Shown: piece after piece, positions 49,173 to 57,883 of the stretch
How positions within the stretch are numbered: position 1 is the stretch's first letter
Layout of the letters: the number at the start of each line of letters is the position of its first letter
Source of the DNA: Caulobacter sp. NIBR1757
Lineage (GTDB): Bacteria; Pseudomonadota; Alphaproteobacteria; Caulobacterales; Caulobacteraceae
Reading direction: 5' to 3'
NCBI RefSeq assembly: GCF_027912495.1
Contig: NZ_CP115463.1
Coordinates: 3,484,501 to 3,548,500, forward strand
DNA: 64,000 nucleotides
Translations under genes and position numbers: made by a program
The notes under the pieces: model-generated
Seen by the model: only the letters and a program-made list of their open reading frames with translations
What the model was told of the DNA's origin: nothing
Databases searched by the model: none

Positions 49173-50588
49173 CTACTTCTGATCCGCGTACAGCTTCACG
49201 ACTTCGAACAAGAACGTCCGGCTGTCATACAGGCTCTTCACCCGGACGCGTTCGTTCAGCCCGTGGGTGCCGCCGCCGTCGGGGTCGAAGAACAGGCCGG
49301 AGAGGCCGTAGCTGGGGGTGCCGGCGGCGGAGGTGAAGCGGCTGTCGGTGGCGCCGGTGCTCATGGCCGGAATGATCGGCACGCCGGGCCAGATTTTGGC
49401 GGCGACCTTGCGGGCCGGGCCGAGCACCGTCTCGTCGAGCGGCGGGGCGACGGCCTTGGGGCTGGGGGCGGCGGCCAGCTTGAACTTGACGCCCGCATCG
49501 CCGCCGACGCGTTCCAGGTCTTTCAGCACCTCCAGCGGATCGACGCCCGGCAGGATGCGGCAGTTGACGTTGGCCGTCGCTCTCTGGGGAAGGGCGTTGG
49601 GCGCATGGCCGGCGGCGGCCATGGTCGGCACGCAGGTGGTGCGCATCATGCTGTTGCGGCCGCGATCCTTGACGATGATGGCCTCGGCGGCCTTGTCGTT
49701 GGGGTCCTTGAGGATGGCCAGCAGGGCGGCGGCGATGGCGGGGTCGGACTCCAGCTTGGCCGAGCCTTCGAAGTTCTGGCGGACGCTGTCGTTGATGGCG
49801 ATCGGGAAGTCATGGTCGCCGATGTTGGCCAGCACCTTGGACAGGCGAACGATGGCATTGTCCTTGAAGGGCCGGCTGGAGTGGCCGCCGGGGTTGGTGA
49901 TCTCCAGCGTGTAGTCCTGGTAGACCTTCTCGCCGGCCTGGATGGCGAGATAGAGGGGCTTGCCATCAGCGTCGAGGCGGGCGGCGGCGCCCTCGTTGAG
50001 CACCATGCCGGCGGCCAGGGCATTCGGGTGGGTCTTCAGCAGCCATTCGACGCCGTTGAAGGTGTCGGCGGTCTCCTCGCCGCAGGTCAGGGCCAGCTTG
50101 ATGTCGCGGCGGGGTTTGTAGCCGGCTTCCTTGTAGCGGATCATGCTGTCGGTGAAGATCGAGGCCATGGCTTTGTCGTCGCTGGCGCCCCGGGCGTAGA
50201 AATACTCGCCTTCCTCGATGAGGGTGAAGGGATCGCGCTCCCAGTCGGCCCGGTTGGCCTCGACCACGTCGATGTGGGCCAGCAGCAGGATGGGTTTGGC
50301 CTTGGCGTCCTTGCCGTGCAGGGTGGCGATGAGGTTGCCGTCCTTGGGCCGGCCTTCGGGGACCAGGAGCTGGACATCGGCGTCGGGATAGCCGGCGGCT
50401 TTCAGGCGCGCCGCCATACGCTCGGCGGCCAGGGTGCAGCTGCCGACCGACAGGGTGGTGTTGGTCTCCACAAGCTCCTTGTAGAGGCCCTTGAAGCGGA
50501 CGAGGTCGGGGGAGAGCGTCTCCTGCGCCTGGGCCGCGCCGGCGGCGAGGGTCAGGGCCAGAACGGCGGCAAGGGTACGGATGGACAT
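49173..50588 (-). CDS. exported M20-family metallopeptidase
   Basis: A 471-residue zinc peptidase. A signal peptide (MSIRTLAAVLALTLAAGAAQ, cleavage after AQA) sends it to the periplasm. Metal-binding motifs are LLAHIDVVEA (H, D), RGASDDKAMASI (D), TCGEETADTF (catalytic and metal E) and the late GGGTHGLNERV (H). A lid/dimerisation domain (GGHSSRPFKDNAIVRL) interrupts the catalytic core. Such enzymes trim dipeptides or acylated amino acids. The ATG at 50588 follows GGGGAG. It may be read with the DUF4893 gene 65 bases upstream. Confidence 0.92.
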   Translation of the reverse strand: MSIRTLAAVLALTLAAGAAQAQETLSPDLVRFKGLYKELVETNTTLSVGSCTLAAERMAARLKAAGYPDADVQLLVPEGRPKDGNLIATLHGKDAKAKPILLLAHIDVVEANRADWERDPFTLIEEGEYFYARGASDDKAMASIFTDSMIRYKEAGYKPRRDIKLALTCGEETADTFNGVEWLLKTHPNALAAGMVLNEGAAARLDADGKPLYLAIQAGEKVYQDYTLEITNPGGHSSRPFKDNAIVRLSKVLANIGDHDFPIAINDSVRQNFEGSAKLESDPAIAAALLAILKDPNDKAAEAIIVKDRGRNSMMRTTCVPTMAAAGHAPNALPQRATANVNCRILPGVDPLEVLKDLERVGGDAGVKFKLAAAPSPKAVAPPLDETVLGPARKVAAKIWPGVPIIPAMSTGATDSRFTSAAGTPSYGLSGLFFDPDGGGTHGLNERVRVKSLYDSRTFLFEVVKLYADQK

Positions 50589-50653
50589 GGAGGCTCCCCG
50601 GGAACGGATGGGGGAGCCTATGGGCGCATTCGGGACCGGGCAACCGGCGTCGG

Positions 50654-51388
50654 CTATTTCTTCAGCTCCAGGACGTCGAGCTTCGATTCCTGCTTCGGGA
50701 ACGGCACGACCAGGCGCCAGCGATCCGCGCCGATGCGTTCGAAGACGCCGACCTGGTCGCGTTCGGGCATCTGGCCGTAGGTCGGGAAGCCCTTCTCGTC
50801 CATGCCCCAGGCCTGGGCGCCGATGAAGATCAGGCGATTGGGGTCGGCGGCGTCGGGATAGAGCAGGCCGCGGGTGCGCTGGCTGCCGGTGGTCTTGGTC
50901 AGGATCAGGTCGCCGCCCGGGGTCAGCTCGACGCTGCATTTGAACCAGGGGTATTCGACGTAAGCCAGGCCCTTGCCGTCCATCGAGCCGACCTTGATCG
51001 TCCGGCAGCGGTAGGTCCCGGGGCCCGGCTGCAGGTTGCCGGGCAAGGCGGCCCGGGGCACCAGCAGCATGCCCTTGGCGTCGATCATCGCGCCGTACTC
51101 GACGTCGGCTTCCTTCAGGGCCGAGGTCCAGGCGGTGTCTAGGCGGGCGATACGGTCCTGGTCTTCGGCATTCGCCACCTTGCGCCACTGGTCCGTACCG
51201 CCCTGCTCGCCGGCGGCGGGGGTGGTGACGGCGTCGACGGCGGCGCCGGCCGAGGCGATGGCGGCGTCGGACGGGCTGGCCTGGGCCTCGGGAACCGGGG
51301 CCGGCCCGGAGGTTTCCTCGGCCTTGCGCTCACAGGCGGTCAGGGCGAGGGCCAGCACGGCCAGCGAGGGGAGAAGGGGGCGCATCAT
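50654..51388 (-). CDS. DUF4893-family lipoprotein
   Basis: A 244-residue protein with a lipobox (LALALTACERK), so C20 or nearby should be lipidated. An Ala/Pro-rich linker follows (about 25-60). The rest matches DUF4893: DRIARLDTAWTSALKEADVE, PGTYRCRTIKVGSMDGKG, TKTTGSQRTRGLLYPD and QVGVFERIGADRWRLVVPFP then SKLDVLEL. The function of DUF4893 is unknown; it is common in Caulobacterales and Sphingomonadales. Two ATG codons in a row open the gene. Confidence 0.82.
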   Translation of the reverse strand: MMRPLLPSLAVLALALTACERKAEETSGPAPVPEAQASPSDAAIASAGAAVDAVTTPAAGEQGGTDQWRKVANAEDQDRIARLDTAWTSALKEADVEYGAMIDAKGMLLVPRAALPGNLQPGPGTYRCRTIKVGSMDGKGLAYVEYPWFKCSVELTPGGDLILTKTTGSQRTRGLLYPDAADPNRLIFIGAQAWGMDEKGFPTYGQMPERDQVGVFERIGADRWRLVVPFPKQESKLDVLELKK

Positions 51389-51436
51389 GGGCTAACGGTG
51401 AGGCGCCCCGCCGGTTTCGTCAAAGGCGCTCGCTTG

Positions 51437-52279
51437 TCAGACCCTGTCGCGGAACGGATCGGCCGGGAAGACGCCGAGAATCTCGATGCGATCGGTGAAG
51501 AAGGCCAGCTCCTCCAGGGCCAGGGCCAGGCCCCGGTCCTCGGGACGGCCATCGACCTCGGCGTAGAAGAAGGTGGCGGTGAAGGCGCCGCCCTCCATGT
51601 AGCTTTCCAGCTTGGTCATGTTGACGCCGTTGGTCGCGAAACCGCCCATCGCCTTGTAGAGGGCGGCCGGCAGGTTCTTCACCCGGAAGCAGAATGCGGT
51701 GATGCAGCGCTCGGTGAAGGACGGGGCCGGCGGGCTCTTGTCGGCGGTCATCACCAGGAAGCGGGTGGTGTTGTGGCGCTCGTCCTCGATGTCCCTGGCG
51801 AGAATATCGAGGCCGTAGATCTCAGCGGCCAGGGCCGGAGCGATGGCGGCCCTGGTCGGATCGGGATGCAGGGCCAGCGCCCGGGCGGCGCCGGCGGTGT
51901 CGCCGACGGCCTCGGTCTCGACGCCCAGCTTCTTGAGCGACTTGCGGCACTGGTGCAGGGCGATGGCCATGCTGGAGACGGTTTTCACCTCGTCCAGCTT
52001 GACGCCCTTGTTGGCCATCAGCTGGAAGCGGATCGGCTTGAAGCGCTCGCCGATGATCTTCAGGCCGCTGGAGGGCAGCAGGTGGTGCACGTCGGCGACG
52101 CGGCCGGCGATGGAGTTCTCGACCGGGATCATGCCCAGGGCGCAGACGCCGCTGCTGACCGCTTCGAAGGCTTCTTCGAATGTGGGGTACGGGGCGGCTT
52201 CATAGCCGGGGAAATAGTCGCGGCAGGCCTCATGGCTGTTGGCGCCGGGGGCGCCCTGGAAGGCGATCTTCTTGAGCAT
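51437..52279 (-). CDS. pheA: prephenate dehydratase
   Basis: A 280-residue cytosolic enzyme that makes phenylpyruvate from prephenate in phenylalanine synthesis. The catalytic domain (1-185) contains GAPGANSHEAC, IPVENSIAGRVADVHHLL and the TRF motif in ERHNTTRFLVM. The C-terminal ACT domain (about 200-275; KNLPAALYKAMGGFATNGVN then MTKLESY) binds phenylalanine for feedback control. There is no chorismate mutase part, as usual for monofunctional alphaproteobacterial PheA. It starts six bases after kdsB, so the two are one operon. Confidence 0.93.
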   Translation of the reverse strand: MLKKIAFQGAPGANSHEACRDYFPGYEAAPYPTFEEAFEAVSSGVCALGMIPVENSIAGRVADVHHLLPSSGLKIIGERFKPIRFQLMANKGVKLDEVKTVSSMAIALHQCRKSLKKLGVETEAVGDTAGAARALALHPDPTRAAIAPALAAEIYGLDILARDIEDERHNTTRFLVMTADKSPPAPSFTERCITAFCFRVKNLPAALYKAMGGFATNGVNMTKLESYMEGGAFTATFFYAEVDGRPEDRGLALALEELAFFTDRIEILGVFPADPFRDRV

Positions 52280-52285
52280 GGTGAT

Positions 52286-53020
52286 TCAGACAGTCTTTGC
52301 GTGAGCCCGGGCGGCTTCGAGGTCGGCCGGGTTATCGACGGAGATGGGCGCGGCCTCTGCGATGGACGCCCAATAGCTCAGCCCCATTTCGAGGCCGCGC
52401 AGTTGTTCCAGCTTCTCGCGCCGCTCCAGGGCCGAAGGCGGCGCGCTGTTAAATCGCTCCAGCGCGGCGCGGCGGTAGCCGTAGATGCCGATGTGGCGCC
52501 AGACGGGGCCGTCGCCGTAGAGGGTGGAGCGAGTGAAGTAGAGGGCGCGGCCGGACCTGCCGTCGGCTTCGAGGGCGAGGATGGCCTTCACCACATCGGG
52601 GTTGGACCGGTCGGCTTCCGAGGCTTCGGCGGCGACGACGGTGGCGACATCGCAGGTCGGCTGGGCGGCCATGAGGTTCGCGCAGGCGCTGAGCACGCTG
52701 GGCTCGACGAAGGGCATGTCGCCCTGCAGGTTGATGACCGCGTCATGCTTGCCGTCGGGGTCGAGGGCGTGCAGGGCGGCCTGGATGCGGTCGGAACCGC
52801 TGGGCAGGGCCGGGTCGGTCAGCACCGCCTGGCCGCCGGCGGCGCGCACCGCGTCGACGATCGCCTGGTCGCCGGCGGCGACAGCCACGGGGCCGATATC
52901 GGCCTTCTCCGCCTGGCGCAGAACCCGCACGATCATGGCCACGCCGCCGATGTCGGCGAGCGGCTTGTCGGGCAACCGGGTGGCGGCCATGCGGGCGGGG
53001 ATCAGAACAATGGGTTTCAT
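52286..53020 (-). CDS. kdsB: 3-deoxy-manno-octulosonate cytidylyltransferase
   Basis: A 244-residue enzyme that activates Kdo with CTP as CMP-Kdo for lipopolysaccharide core synthesis. Motifs: IPARMAATRLPDKPLADIGG (CTP binding), TDPALPSGSDRIQAA, INLQGDMPFVEP and WRHIGIYGYRRAALERF, with EQLRGLEMG and VDNPADLEAARA near the end. The start MKPIVLIPARM (53020) gives the family's normal length; open frame continues upstream but without homology. It is divergent from the cytochrome c gene. Confidence 0.95.
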   Translation of the reverse strand: MKPIVLIPARMAATRLPDKPLADIGGVAMIVRVLRQAEKADIGPVAVAAGDQAIVDAVRAAGGQAVLTDPALPSGSDRIQAALHALDPDGKHDAVINLQGDMPFVEPSVLSACANLMAAQPTCDVATVVAAEASEADRSNPDVVKAILALEADGRSGRALYFTRSTLYGDGPVWRHIGIYGYRRAALERFNSAPPSALERREKLEQLRGLEMGLSYWASIAEAAPISVDNPADLEAARAHAKTV

Positions 53021-53152
53021 CGGCTCAGAATGGTGTTCCGGCGGCGGGCGCGCTTGCGAAGGCGGCGGTAGCGTGTCAGAGACGCTCGCGCAACAAGAGC
53101 CGGGATTCTGCAAGGGTTCCGGGGGACACAAACCTACGAGTTCGATGCGAAC

Positions 53153-53833
53153 ATGAGCGACCTGACGTTCAATAAAATCGCCGCCGGCGTGCTGATTGCC
53201 GGCCTTGCAGTCTTCGGTCTGCGGGAAGTCAGCGGCATGGTGTTCGACAAGCACGAGCTGGAGAAAGACAAGTACGGCTACGCCGTCGCCGTGGCCGAGT
53301 CGGCCGAAGGCGGTGCGGCCGCCGAGGTCGCTCCCGACTGGGGCACGGTCATCCCGGCCACCGACCCGGCGCTCGGCGCCGCCGTCTCGGCCAAGTGCAG
53401 CAGCTGCCACACCTTCACGGCCGGCGGCGCCAACGGCACCGGCCCCAACCTCTACGGCACCATGGGCAAGGTCCCCGGCACCCATCCGGGCTTCGCCTAT
53501 TCCGACGCCATGAAGACCTTCGGGGCCGGCAAGACCTGGACCTGGGACGAGCTGGACCAGTTCCTCAAAGCCCCGCAGAAGCACGTCGCCGGCACCAAGA
53601 TGACCTTCGTCGGCCTGAAGAAGCAGGAAGACCGCATCGCCATGCTGTCCTACTTGCACAGCCTGGGCTCGACCCTGGCCATCCCGGCGCCGAAGCCGGC
53701 CGCCGCCCCTGCCGAGGCGCCCGCTGCCGAAGGCGCGCCGACCGCGACGGGCACGACCCCCGACCCCAAGACCGCTCCGGGTGGCGCGACCCAGGCTCCG
53801 GCCACCGCCGAACCGGCCAAGCCGGCCCAATAG
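53153..53833 (+). CDS. membrane-anchored cytochrome c (CycM/c552-like)
   Basis: A 226-residue protein. An uncleaved N-terminal helix (about residues 9-23, IAAGVLIAGLAVFGL) anchors it to the inner membrane, facing the periplasm. The haem motif is C82-S-S-C85-H86, and the distal ligand is probably the Met in VAGTKMTFVGLKK. The fold is that of class I mitochondrial-type cytochrome c (GPNLYGTMGKVPGTHPGFAY). A long Ala/Pro-rich tail follows residue 180. Such proteins carry electrons from bc1 to cytochrome oxidase. A clear terminator follows. Confidence 0.92.
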   Translation: MSDLTFNKIAAGVLIAGLAVFGLREVSGMVFDKHELEKDKYGYAVAVAESAEGGAAAEVAPDWGTVIPATDPALGAAVSAKCSSCHTFTAGGANGTGPNLYGTMGKVPGTHPGFAYSDAMKTFGAGKTWTWDELDQFLKAPQKHVAGTKMTFVGLKKQEDRIAMLSYLHSLGSTLAIPAPKPAAAPAEAPAAEGAPTATGTTPDPKTAPGGATQAPATAEPAKPAQ

Positions 53834-53856
53834 GGCTCGACAGCCAGACCGGTCAG

Positions 53857-53890
53857 ACGGGTCCTGCTTCGGCGGGGCCCGTTTTTCTTT
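53857..53890 (+). terminator. rho-independent terminator after the cytochrome c gene
   Basis: CGGGTCCTGC-TTCG-GCGGGGCCCG (53858-53881, two mismatches or wobbles in the stem) followed by TTTTTCTTT. It is 24 bases past the stop at 53833 and is the best intrinsic terminator in the window. Confidence 0.85.
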
Positions 53891-53933
53891 GCGGCGAAGC
53901 AGCGGTAGTGTTTCCTCCCATCGGGGAAATCGC

Positions 53934-54857
53934 ATGCGCCTGTTCCTGTTCGCCGCCCTGGCGGCCGCCATCGCTCTGCCGGCCGGTTGGGCCCTGCCCG
54001 CCGCCGCCCAGCAACTGGCCGATGCCGACGCCGATCTGAGGGTGGCCGCGCCCGCCTTCGCCGCCGGGACCGGTCCACGCCTGGTCATCGACGGTGGCCA
54101 CCACAACTTCCATACCGTCGATGGCCGTTTCGCCCCCTTCGCGGCGGTGGTGCGCAACGACGGCTTCCAGGTTTCCGGCTCGACGACGCCGCTGACGGCG
54201 GAGAGCCTCAGGGATGTCCAGGTGCTGGTCATCGCCAACGCCCTGGACGCCTCCAACGACAAGGGCCGCTGGACCCTGCCGACGCCGTCGGCCTTGAAGC
54301 CGGAGGAAATCGCGGCGGTAAAGACCTGGGTCGAGGGCGGTGGCGGCCTGCTGCTGATCGCCGACCATATGCCCTTCGCCGGCGCGGCCCAGGATCTGGC
54401 CCAGGCCTTCGGCTTTTCTTTCTCCAACGGCTTCGTCCAACGGGACGCGCCCAAGAGGCCCGACATCTTCAGCAAGGCCGACGGGACCCTGAAGGCCGAT
54501 GTCGTCACCGAGGGCATCGACAGCCTTCGCACCTTCACCGGCTCGGCCTTCACGGCACCGGCCGGCGCCCGGCCGATCCTGGTGCTGCCGAAGGGGTATG
54601 TCTCCCGGGAGACGCGGGTCGCCTGGGAGTTCGATCACGACACCACCATCGTCGATGTCGAGGGCCAGCTGCAGGGCGCGGTGATGACGGTGGGCAGGGG
54701 CCGCATCGCCGTCTTCGGCGAGGGCGCCATGTTCAGCGCCCAGGTGGCCGGGCCGGACAGGAGGCGGATGGGCTTCAACGCTCCCGACGCGCCGAACAAC
54801 AAGCCCTTCTTCCTGCGGCTGGTCCGCTGGCTGGCCGGCGCCCTTCCCGCCGCATGA
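53934..54857 (+). CDS. exported protein with DUF4350/amidotransferase-like fold
   Basis: A 307-residue protein with a signal peptide (MRLFLFAALAAAIALPAGWA, cleavage near AAAQQ). The mature part has alternating strands and helices: RLVIDGGHHNFHTVDG, LRDVQVLVIANAL, VEGGGGLLLIADHMPFAGAA and GRGRIAVFGEGAMFSA, the order of a class I glutamine amidotransferase-like or DUF4350 fold used for binding rather than catalysis. It ends in ATGA overlap with the next gene. Function unknown. Confidence 0.65.
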   Translation: MRLFLFAALAAAIALPAGWALPAAAQQLADADADLRVAAPAFAAGTGPRLVIDGGHHNFHTVDGRFAPFAAVVRNDGFQVSGSTTPLTAESLRDVQVLVIANALDASNDKGRWTLPTPSALKPEEIAAVKTWVEGGGGLLLIADHMPFAGAAQDLAQAFGFSFSNGFVQRDAPKRPDIFSKADGTLKADVVTEGIDSLRTFTGSAFTAPAGARPILVLPKGYVSRETRVAWEFDHDTTIVDVEGQLQGAVMTVGRGRIAVFGEGAMFSAQVAGPDRRRMGFNAPDAPNNKPFFLRLVRWLAGALPAA

Positions 54858-55585
54858 CCAATACTGCCGACCGCATCCGCGCCTTCATCGCCGGCCTCAA
54901 GCGGCTATCGACCCTGCGCATCGTGCTGAGCAATGCCGTGCCGATCGTCTGCGTCATCCTGTTCGGCTGGCCGGCCGGGGTGCTGCTGCTGTTGTACTGG
55001 TGCGAGAACGTCATCATCGGGGCGGTCAATGCCCTGAAGATCGCGGTCAGCGGCGCGGCCCTGGGGCCGCCCGGCTGGATCGTCAACGCCTTCCTGCTCC
55101 CCTTCTTCGTGGTCCACTACGGACTGTTCTGCTTCGTGCACGGCATCTTCGTGCTGGTCATCGGGGCTGTCGGCGAGCATCGAATGCCGGCCTTCGATCC
55201 CTCGCCTGTCGGCCTGTTCCACGTCGTCGAGACTCTGGCCCGGCGTGAACAAGGCTTCTTCTGGAGCCTGGTGGTAATCGCCGGGCTGCAGTTGCTGAGC
55301 TTCGTCGCCGACTGGCTGGCCAGGGGCCGCTACCGCGACACCAACCCCATGACCCTGATGTTCGAGCCCTACGGCCGGATCATCGTGCTGCACTTGGCGA
55401 TCATGGTCGGGATGATCCCGGTGCTCATCCTCGGCGGGCCCGTCTGGGCCCTGGTCGGGCTGGCGATCATGAAGACGCTGTTCGAGTTGGGCAGGCTGGG
55501 CCGGTTCCAGCCGGATGAGGCCACCCTGGCCAAATCGAACGCGGCCTTCGAAGAGCTGCGCCAGAAGCTTCAGAGCCGGCGATAG
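54854..55585 (+). CDS. DUF6498-like multi-pass membrane protein
   Basis: A 243-residue inner-membrane protein with about six helices. Segments ILFGWPAGVLLLLYWCENVI and GALNALKI-like IIGAVNALKIAV, with PFFVVHYGLFCFVHGIFVLV, resemble DUF6498 proteins. Function is unknown. The ATG at 54854 overlaps the stop of the preceding gene. The last 16 bases overlap the end of the convergent NlpC/P60 gene. Confidence 0.65.
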   Translation: MTNTADRIRAFIAGLKRLSTLRIVLSNAVPIVCVILFGWPAGVLLLLYWCENVIIGAVNALKIAVSGAALGPPGWIVNAFLLPFFVVHYGLFCFVHGIFVLVIGAVGEHRMPAFDPSPVGLFHVVETLARREQGFFWSLVVIAGLQLLSFVADWLARGRYRDTNPMTLMFEPYGRIIVLHLAIMVGMIPVLILGGPVWALVGLAIMKTLFELGRLGRFQPDEATLAKSNAAFEELRQKLQSRR

Positions 55586-56406
55586 GCGGTCGGCTGTCCG
55601 CTGCCGACCGCGTCGATGCGGACAATGGCCTCGGCGAGGGGCTCGATGACGGTGGCCATGTGGTGGCCGTTGGCGTGCACCATGTGGTCCGCGTCGAGCA
55701 TCATGCCGACGTGGCCCTTCCAGAAGACAAGGTCGCCGCGCGCCAGGGCGGCGGGATCGACGGAACGGCCCAGCTTCGCCTGCATGTCGGTATCGCGCGG
55801 GCAGGCCATGCCGCAGGCGTTGAGCGCCTGCTGGACCAGGCCCGAGCAGTCGAGGCCAAGGCTCTCGCGGCCGCCCCAGAGGTAGGGGGCGCCGACAAAG
55901 CGTTGCGCCACAGCGGCCGGGTCGGTCTCGAAGCCCGATCCGATGGGCGCCAGGTGGTCGGCCATGAACCAGCCGGACCGGGCCACGCGCGCAAAGCGGC
56001 CGTCCGTCTCCTCGACAGTGACCAGGGTGTTCATAGAATAGAGGCCGACGGGGGTCGTCTTGATGTTGGCCTGGCCGAAGGCATAGGTGCGCAGAGCCCT
56101 GACCCGGTGGGTCGGCGCGCGCGGCGGGCCGCTTAGGGCTTCCGACGGGACCCAGCCGACGTAGCCGTCGCGGGCGGCCTGACCGAAGCTGTAGCCGTCC
56201 TTTTCGAGCAGGACGTCGAAGCGCTCGCCGAACAGCAGGCGGCTTTCCTGTTCCGCGTCATCGGCCGGATGGCGGCGCAAGGATGCGGCCGGGGCGCTGA
56301 CCTGCATGGCGGTCGGATCGATGTAGGTTTCGGCCGGAACCACGCCCTCGAGAATGCGGGCGGCCAAACCCTCATGGATCAGCGTCAGGCGGCGGTCGAC
56401 GCTCAT
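55570..56406 (-). CDS. NlpC/P60-family cell-wall hydrolase
   Basis: A 278-residue protein. Two SH3-like domains lie at about 30-160 (LLFGERFDVLLEKDGYSFGQ and a second at RVRALRTYAFGQ). The NlpC/P60 domain follows at about 170-278, with the catalytic cysteine in GLDCSGLVQQAL, histidine in FWKGHVGMML and the third residue in HMVHANGHH. It probably cuts the peptide bond between D-Glu and mDAP in peptidoglycan. There is no signal peptide, so it may act on recycled muropeptides in the cytosol, which would fit its coupling with an aminopeptidase. It overlaps that gene by four bases. Confidence 0.88.
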   Translation of the reverse strand: MSVDRRLTLIHEGLAARILEGVVPAETYIDPTAMQVSAPAASLRRHPADDAEQESRLLFGERFDVLLEKDGYSFGQAARDGYVGWVPSEALSGPPRAPTHRVRALRTYAFGQANIKTTPVGLYSMNTLVTVEETDGRFARVARSGWFMADHLAPIGSGFETDPAAVAQRFVGAPYLWGGRESLGLDCSGLVQQALNACGMACPRDTDMQAKLGRSVDPAALARGDLVFWKGHVGMMLDADHMVHANGHHMATVIEPLAEAIVRIDAVGSGQPTAYRRL

Positions 56407-57791
56407 CCGAAGCGGTCCTGAAGCACCTTGAACAGGGCGCGGATGGCCTGCGCCTCGGCGCCGGTGGGCCAGCCGGGGCGGCCCTTGGGGTTCCAGGCGA
56501 AGATGTCGAAATGCACCCAGCTGCCGGTCGTCGGGGCGAAGCGCTTGAGGAAGAGCGCGGCGGTCACCGAGCCGGCCTGGGCCCAGCCGTCAGGGTCGTT
56601 CTTTAGGTCGGCGACGTCGCCATCGAGGGCTTCCTCGTAGCCGGCCCACAGCGGCATGCGCCAGAGTGGGTCGCGGACCGCCAGGGCGGCGGCGGCGAGG
56701 TCATCAGCCAGGGCATCGTCGTCGGTGAAGAAGGGGATGACCTGGGGACCGAGCGCGATGCGGGCGGCGCCGGTCAGGGTGGCCAGGTCGATGGTCAGGA
56801 CCGGCGACAGCTCCTGGGCCCGGGTCAGGGCGTCCGACAGGATCAGCCGGCCCTCGGCGTCGGTATTGCCGACCTCGACGGTCAGGCCCTTCCGGGTGTT
56901 GAGCACATCGCCCGGACGCATGGCGTCGCCGCTGATGGCGTTCTCGACGGCGGGGACGATGATGGCCAGCCGGATCGGCAGCTTCGCGTCCATGACCATG
57001 CGGCCCAGGGCCAGGGCGTGGGCGGCGCCGCCCATGTCCTTCTTCATGTTGCGCATGCCGGCGCTGGGTTTGATGTCCAGCCCGCCGGTATCGAAGGTGA
57101 CACCCTTGCCGACAATGGCGACCAGGGGCGCGTCGGGTCCGGCGCCGCTCCAGCTGATCTCGATGATGCGCGGATCGCGGCCGGGGCCGGCGGCGCGGCC
57201 GACAGCGTGGACGCTGGGGTAGCCGTCGGTCAGCAGTTCGTCGCCGGTCGAGACGGTGATGCCGGCGCCGTGCTGTTCGGCGATCTCGCGGGCGATGGTC
57301 TCGAGCTGCAGCGGGCCCATGTCGCCGGCCGGGGTGTTGACCATGTCGCGGGCCAGGGCGCAGGCGTGGGCGATGGACCTGACCGCGGCCAGATCGGCGC
57401 CCCCGGCGACCAGGCGGGGGCCGGGCTCGCGGGCGGCGCGGTAGCGGTCGAAGCGGTAGCCACCCATCGCGAACGCCAGGGCGACATCGGTGGCGCCCAG
57501 CCCCTCGGGAGCCGGCGACAGCGCGTAGTCACCGGCCGGCAGGCGGGCGGAAAGGCCCCGGAACACCGTGGCGTCGCCGCCGGCGCCCAGGCCGAACAGC
57601 ACCTCCGCGATCTCGCCCTCCGCGTCGTGGACCAGCAGCAGTTGGCCGGACCTGGCCTTGAAGCCACCGATCTCGGCGAGCCGCGCCAGGGCGGCCGGGC
57701 GGTCGCTGAGCAGCGCCGGCCAGGCCTCGGTCGTCACGGCGAGGACGGGGATGGCGCGGCCATCGGAAGCGGCGATCACGGGGTCGGTCAT
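56403..57791 (-). CDS. M17-family leucyl aminopeptidase
   Basis: A 462-residue di-zinc or di-manganese exopeptidase. The catalytic half (about 160-460) contains VAIVGKGVTFDTGGLDIKPS, the lysine and acids of MRNMKKDMGGAAHAL, and the signature NTDAEGRLILSDAL. The N-terminal domain (1-150) is diverged from E. coli PepA, closer to PepB-type. It cuts N-terminal residues from peptides in the cytosol. It overlaps the NlpC/P60 gene by four bases; together they could process peptidoglycan peptides. It is divergent from the TPR gene. Confidence 0.93.
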   Translation of the reverse strand: MTDPVIAASDGRAIPVLAVTTEAWPALLSDRPAALARLAEIGGFKARSGQLLLVHDAEGEIAEVLFGLGAGGDATVFRGLSARLPAGDYALSPAPEGLGATDVALAFAMGGYRFDRYRAAREPGPRLVAGGADLAAVRSIAHACALARDMVNTPAGDMGPLQLETIAREIAEQHGAGITVSTGDELLTDGYPSVHAVGRAAGPGRDPRIIEISWSGAGPDAPLVAIVGKGVTFDTGGLDIKPSAGMRNMKKDMGGAAHALALGRMVMDAKLPIRLAIIVPAVENAISGDAMRPGDVLNTRKGLTVEVGNTDAEGRLILSDALTRAQELSPVLTIDLATLTGAARIALGPQVIPFFTDDDALADDLAAAALAVRDPLWRMPLWAGYEEALDGDVADLKNDPDGWAQAGSVTAALFLKRFAPTTGSWVHFDIFAWNPKGRPGWPTGAEAQAIRALFKVLQDRFG

Positions 57792-57883
57792 GGGACGGAG
57801 ACCTTAAGGAACATGCTTAACGATTCCTTGAGCCGGGGCGGCGAGACTGCGGGTCCGAAACTCTGGCCAAGGGTCTGCTTCCC

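Noticed and set aside
52286..54553. A minus-strand frame of 755 codons ending as KdsB, considered as a fusion protein.
   Set aside because: Only the last 244 residues, from an ATG at 53020, show homology; upstream it runs antisense to the cytochrome c gene and its terminator.
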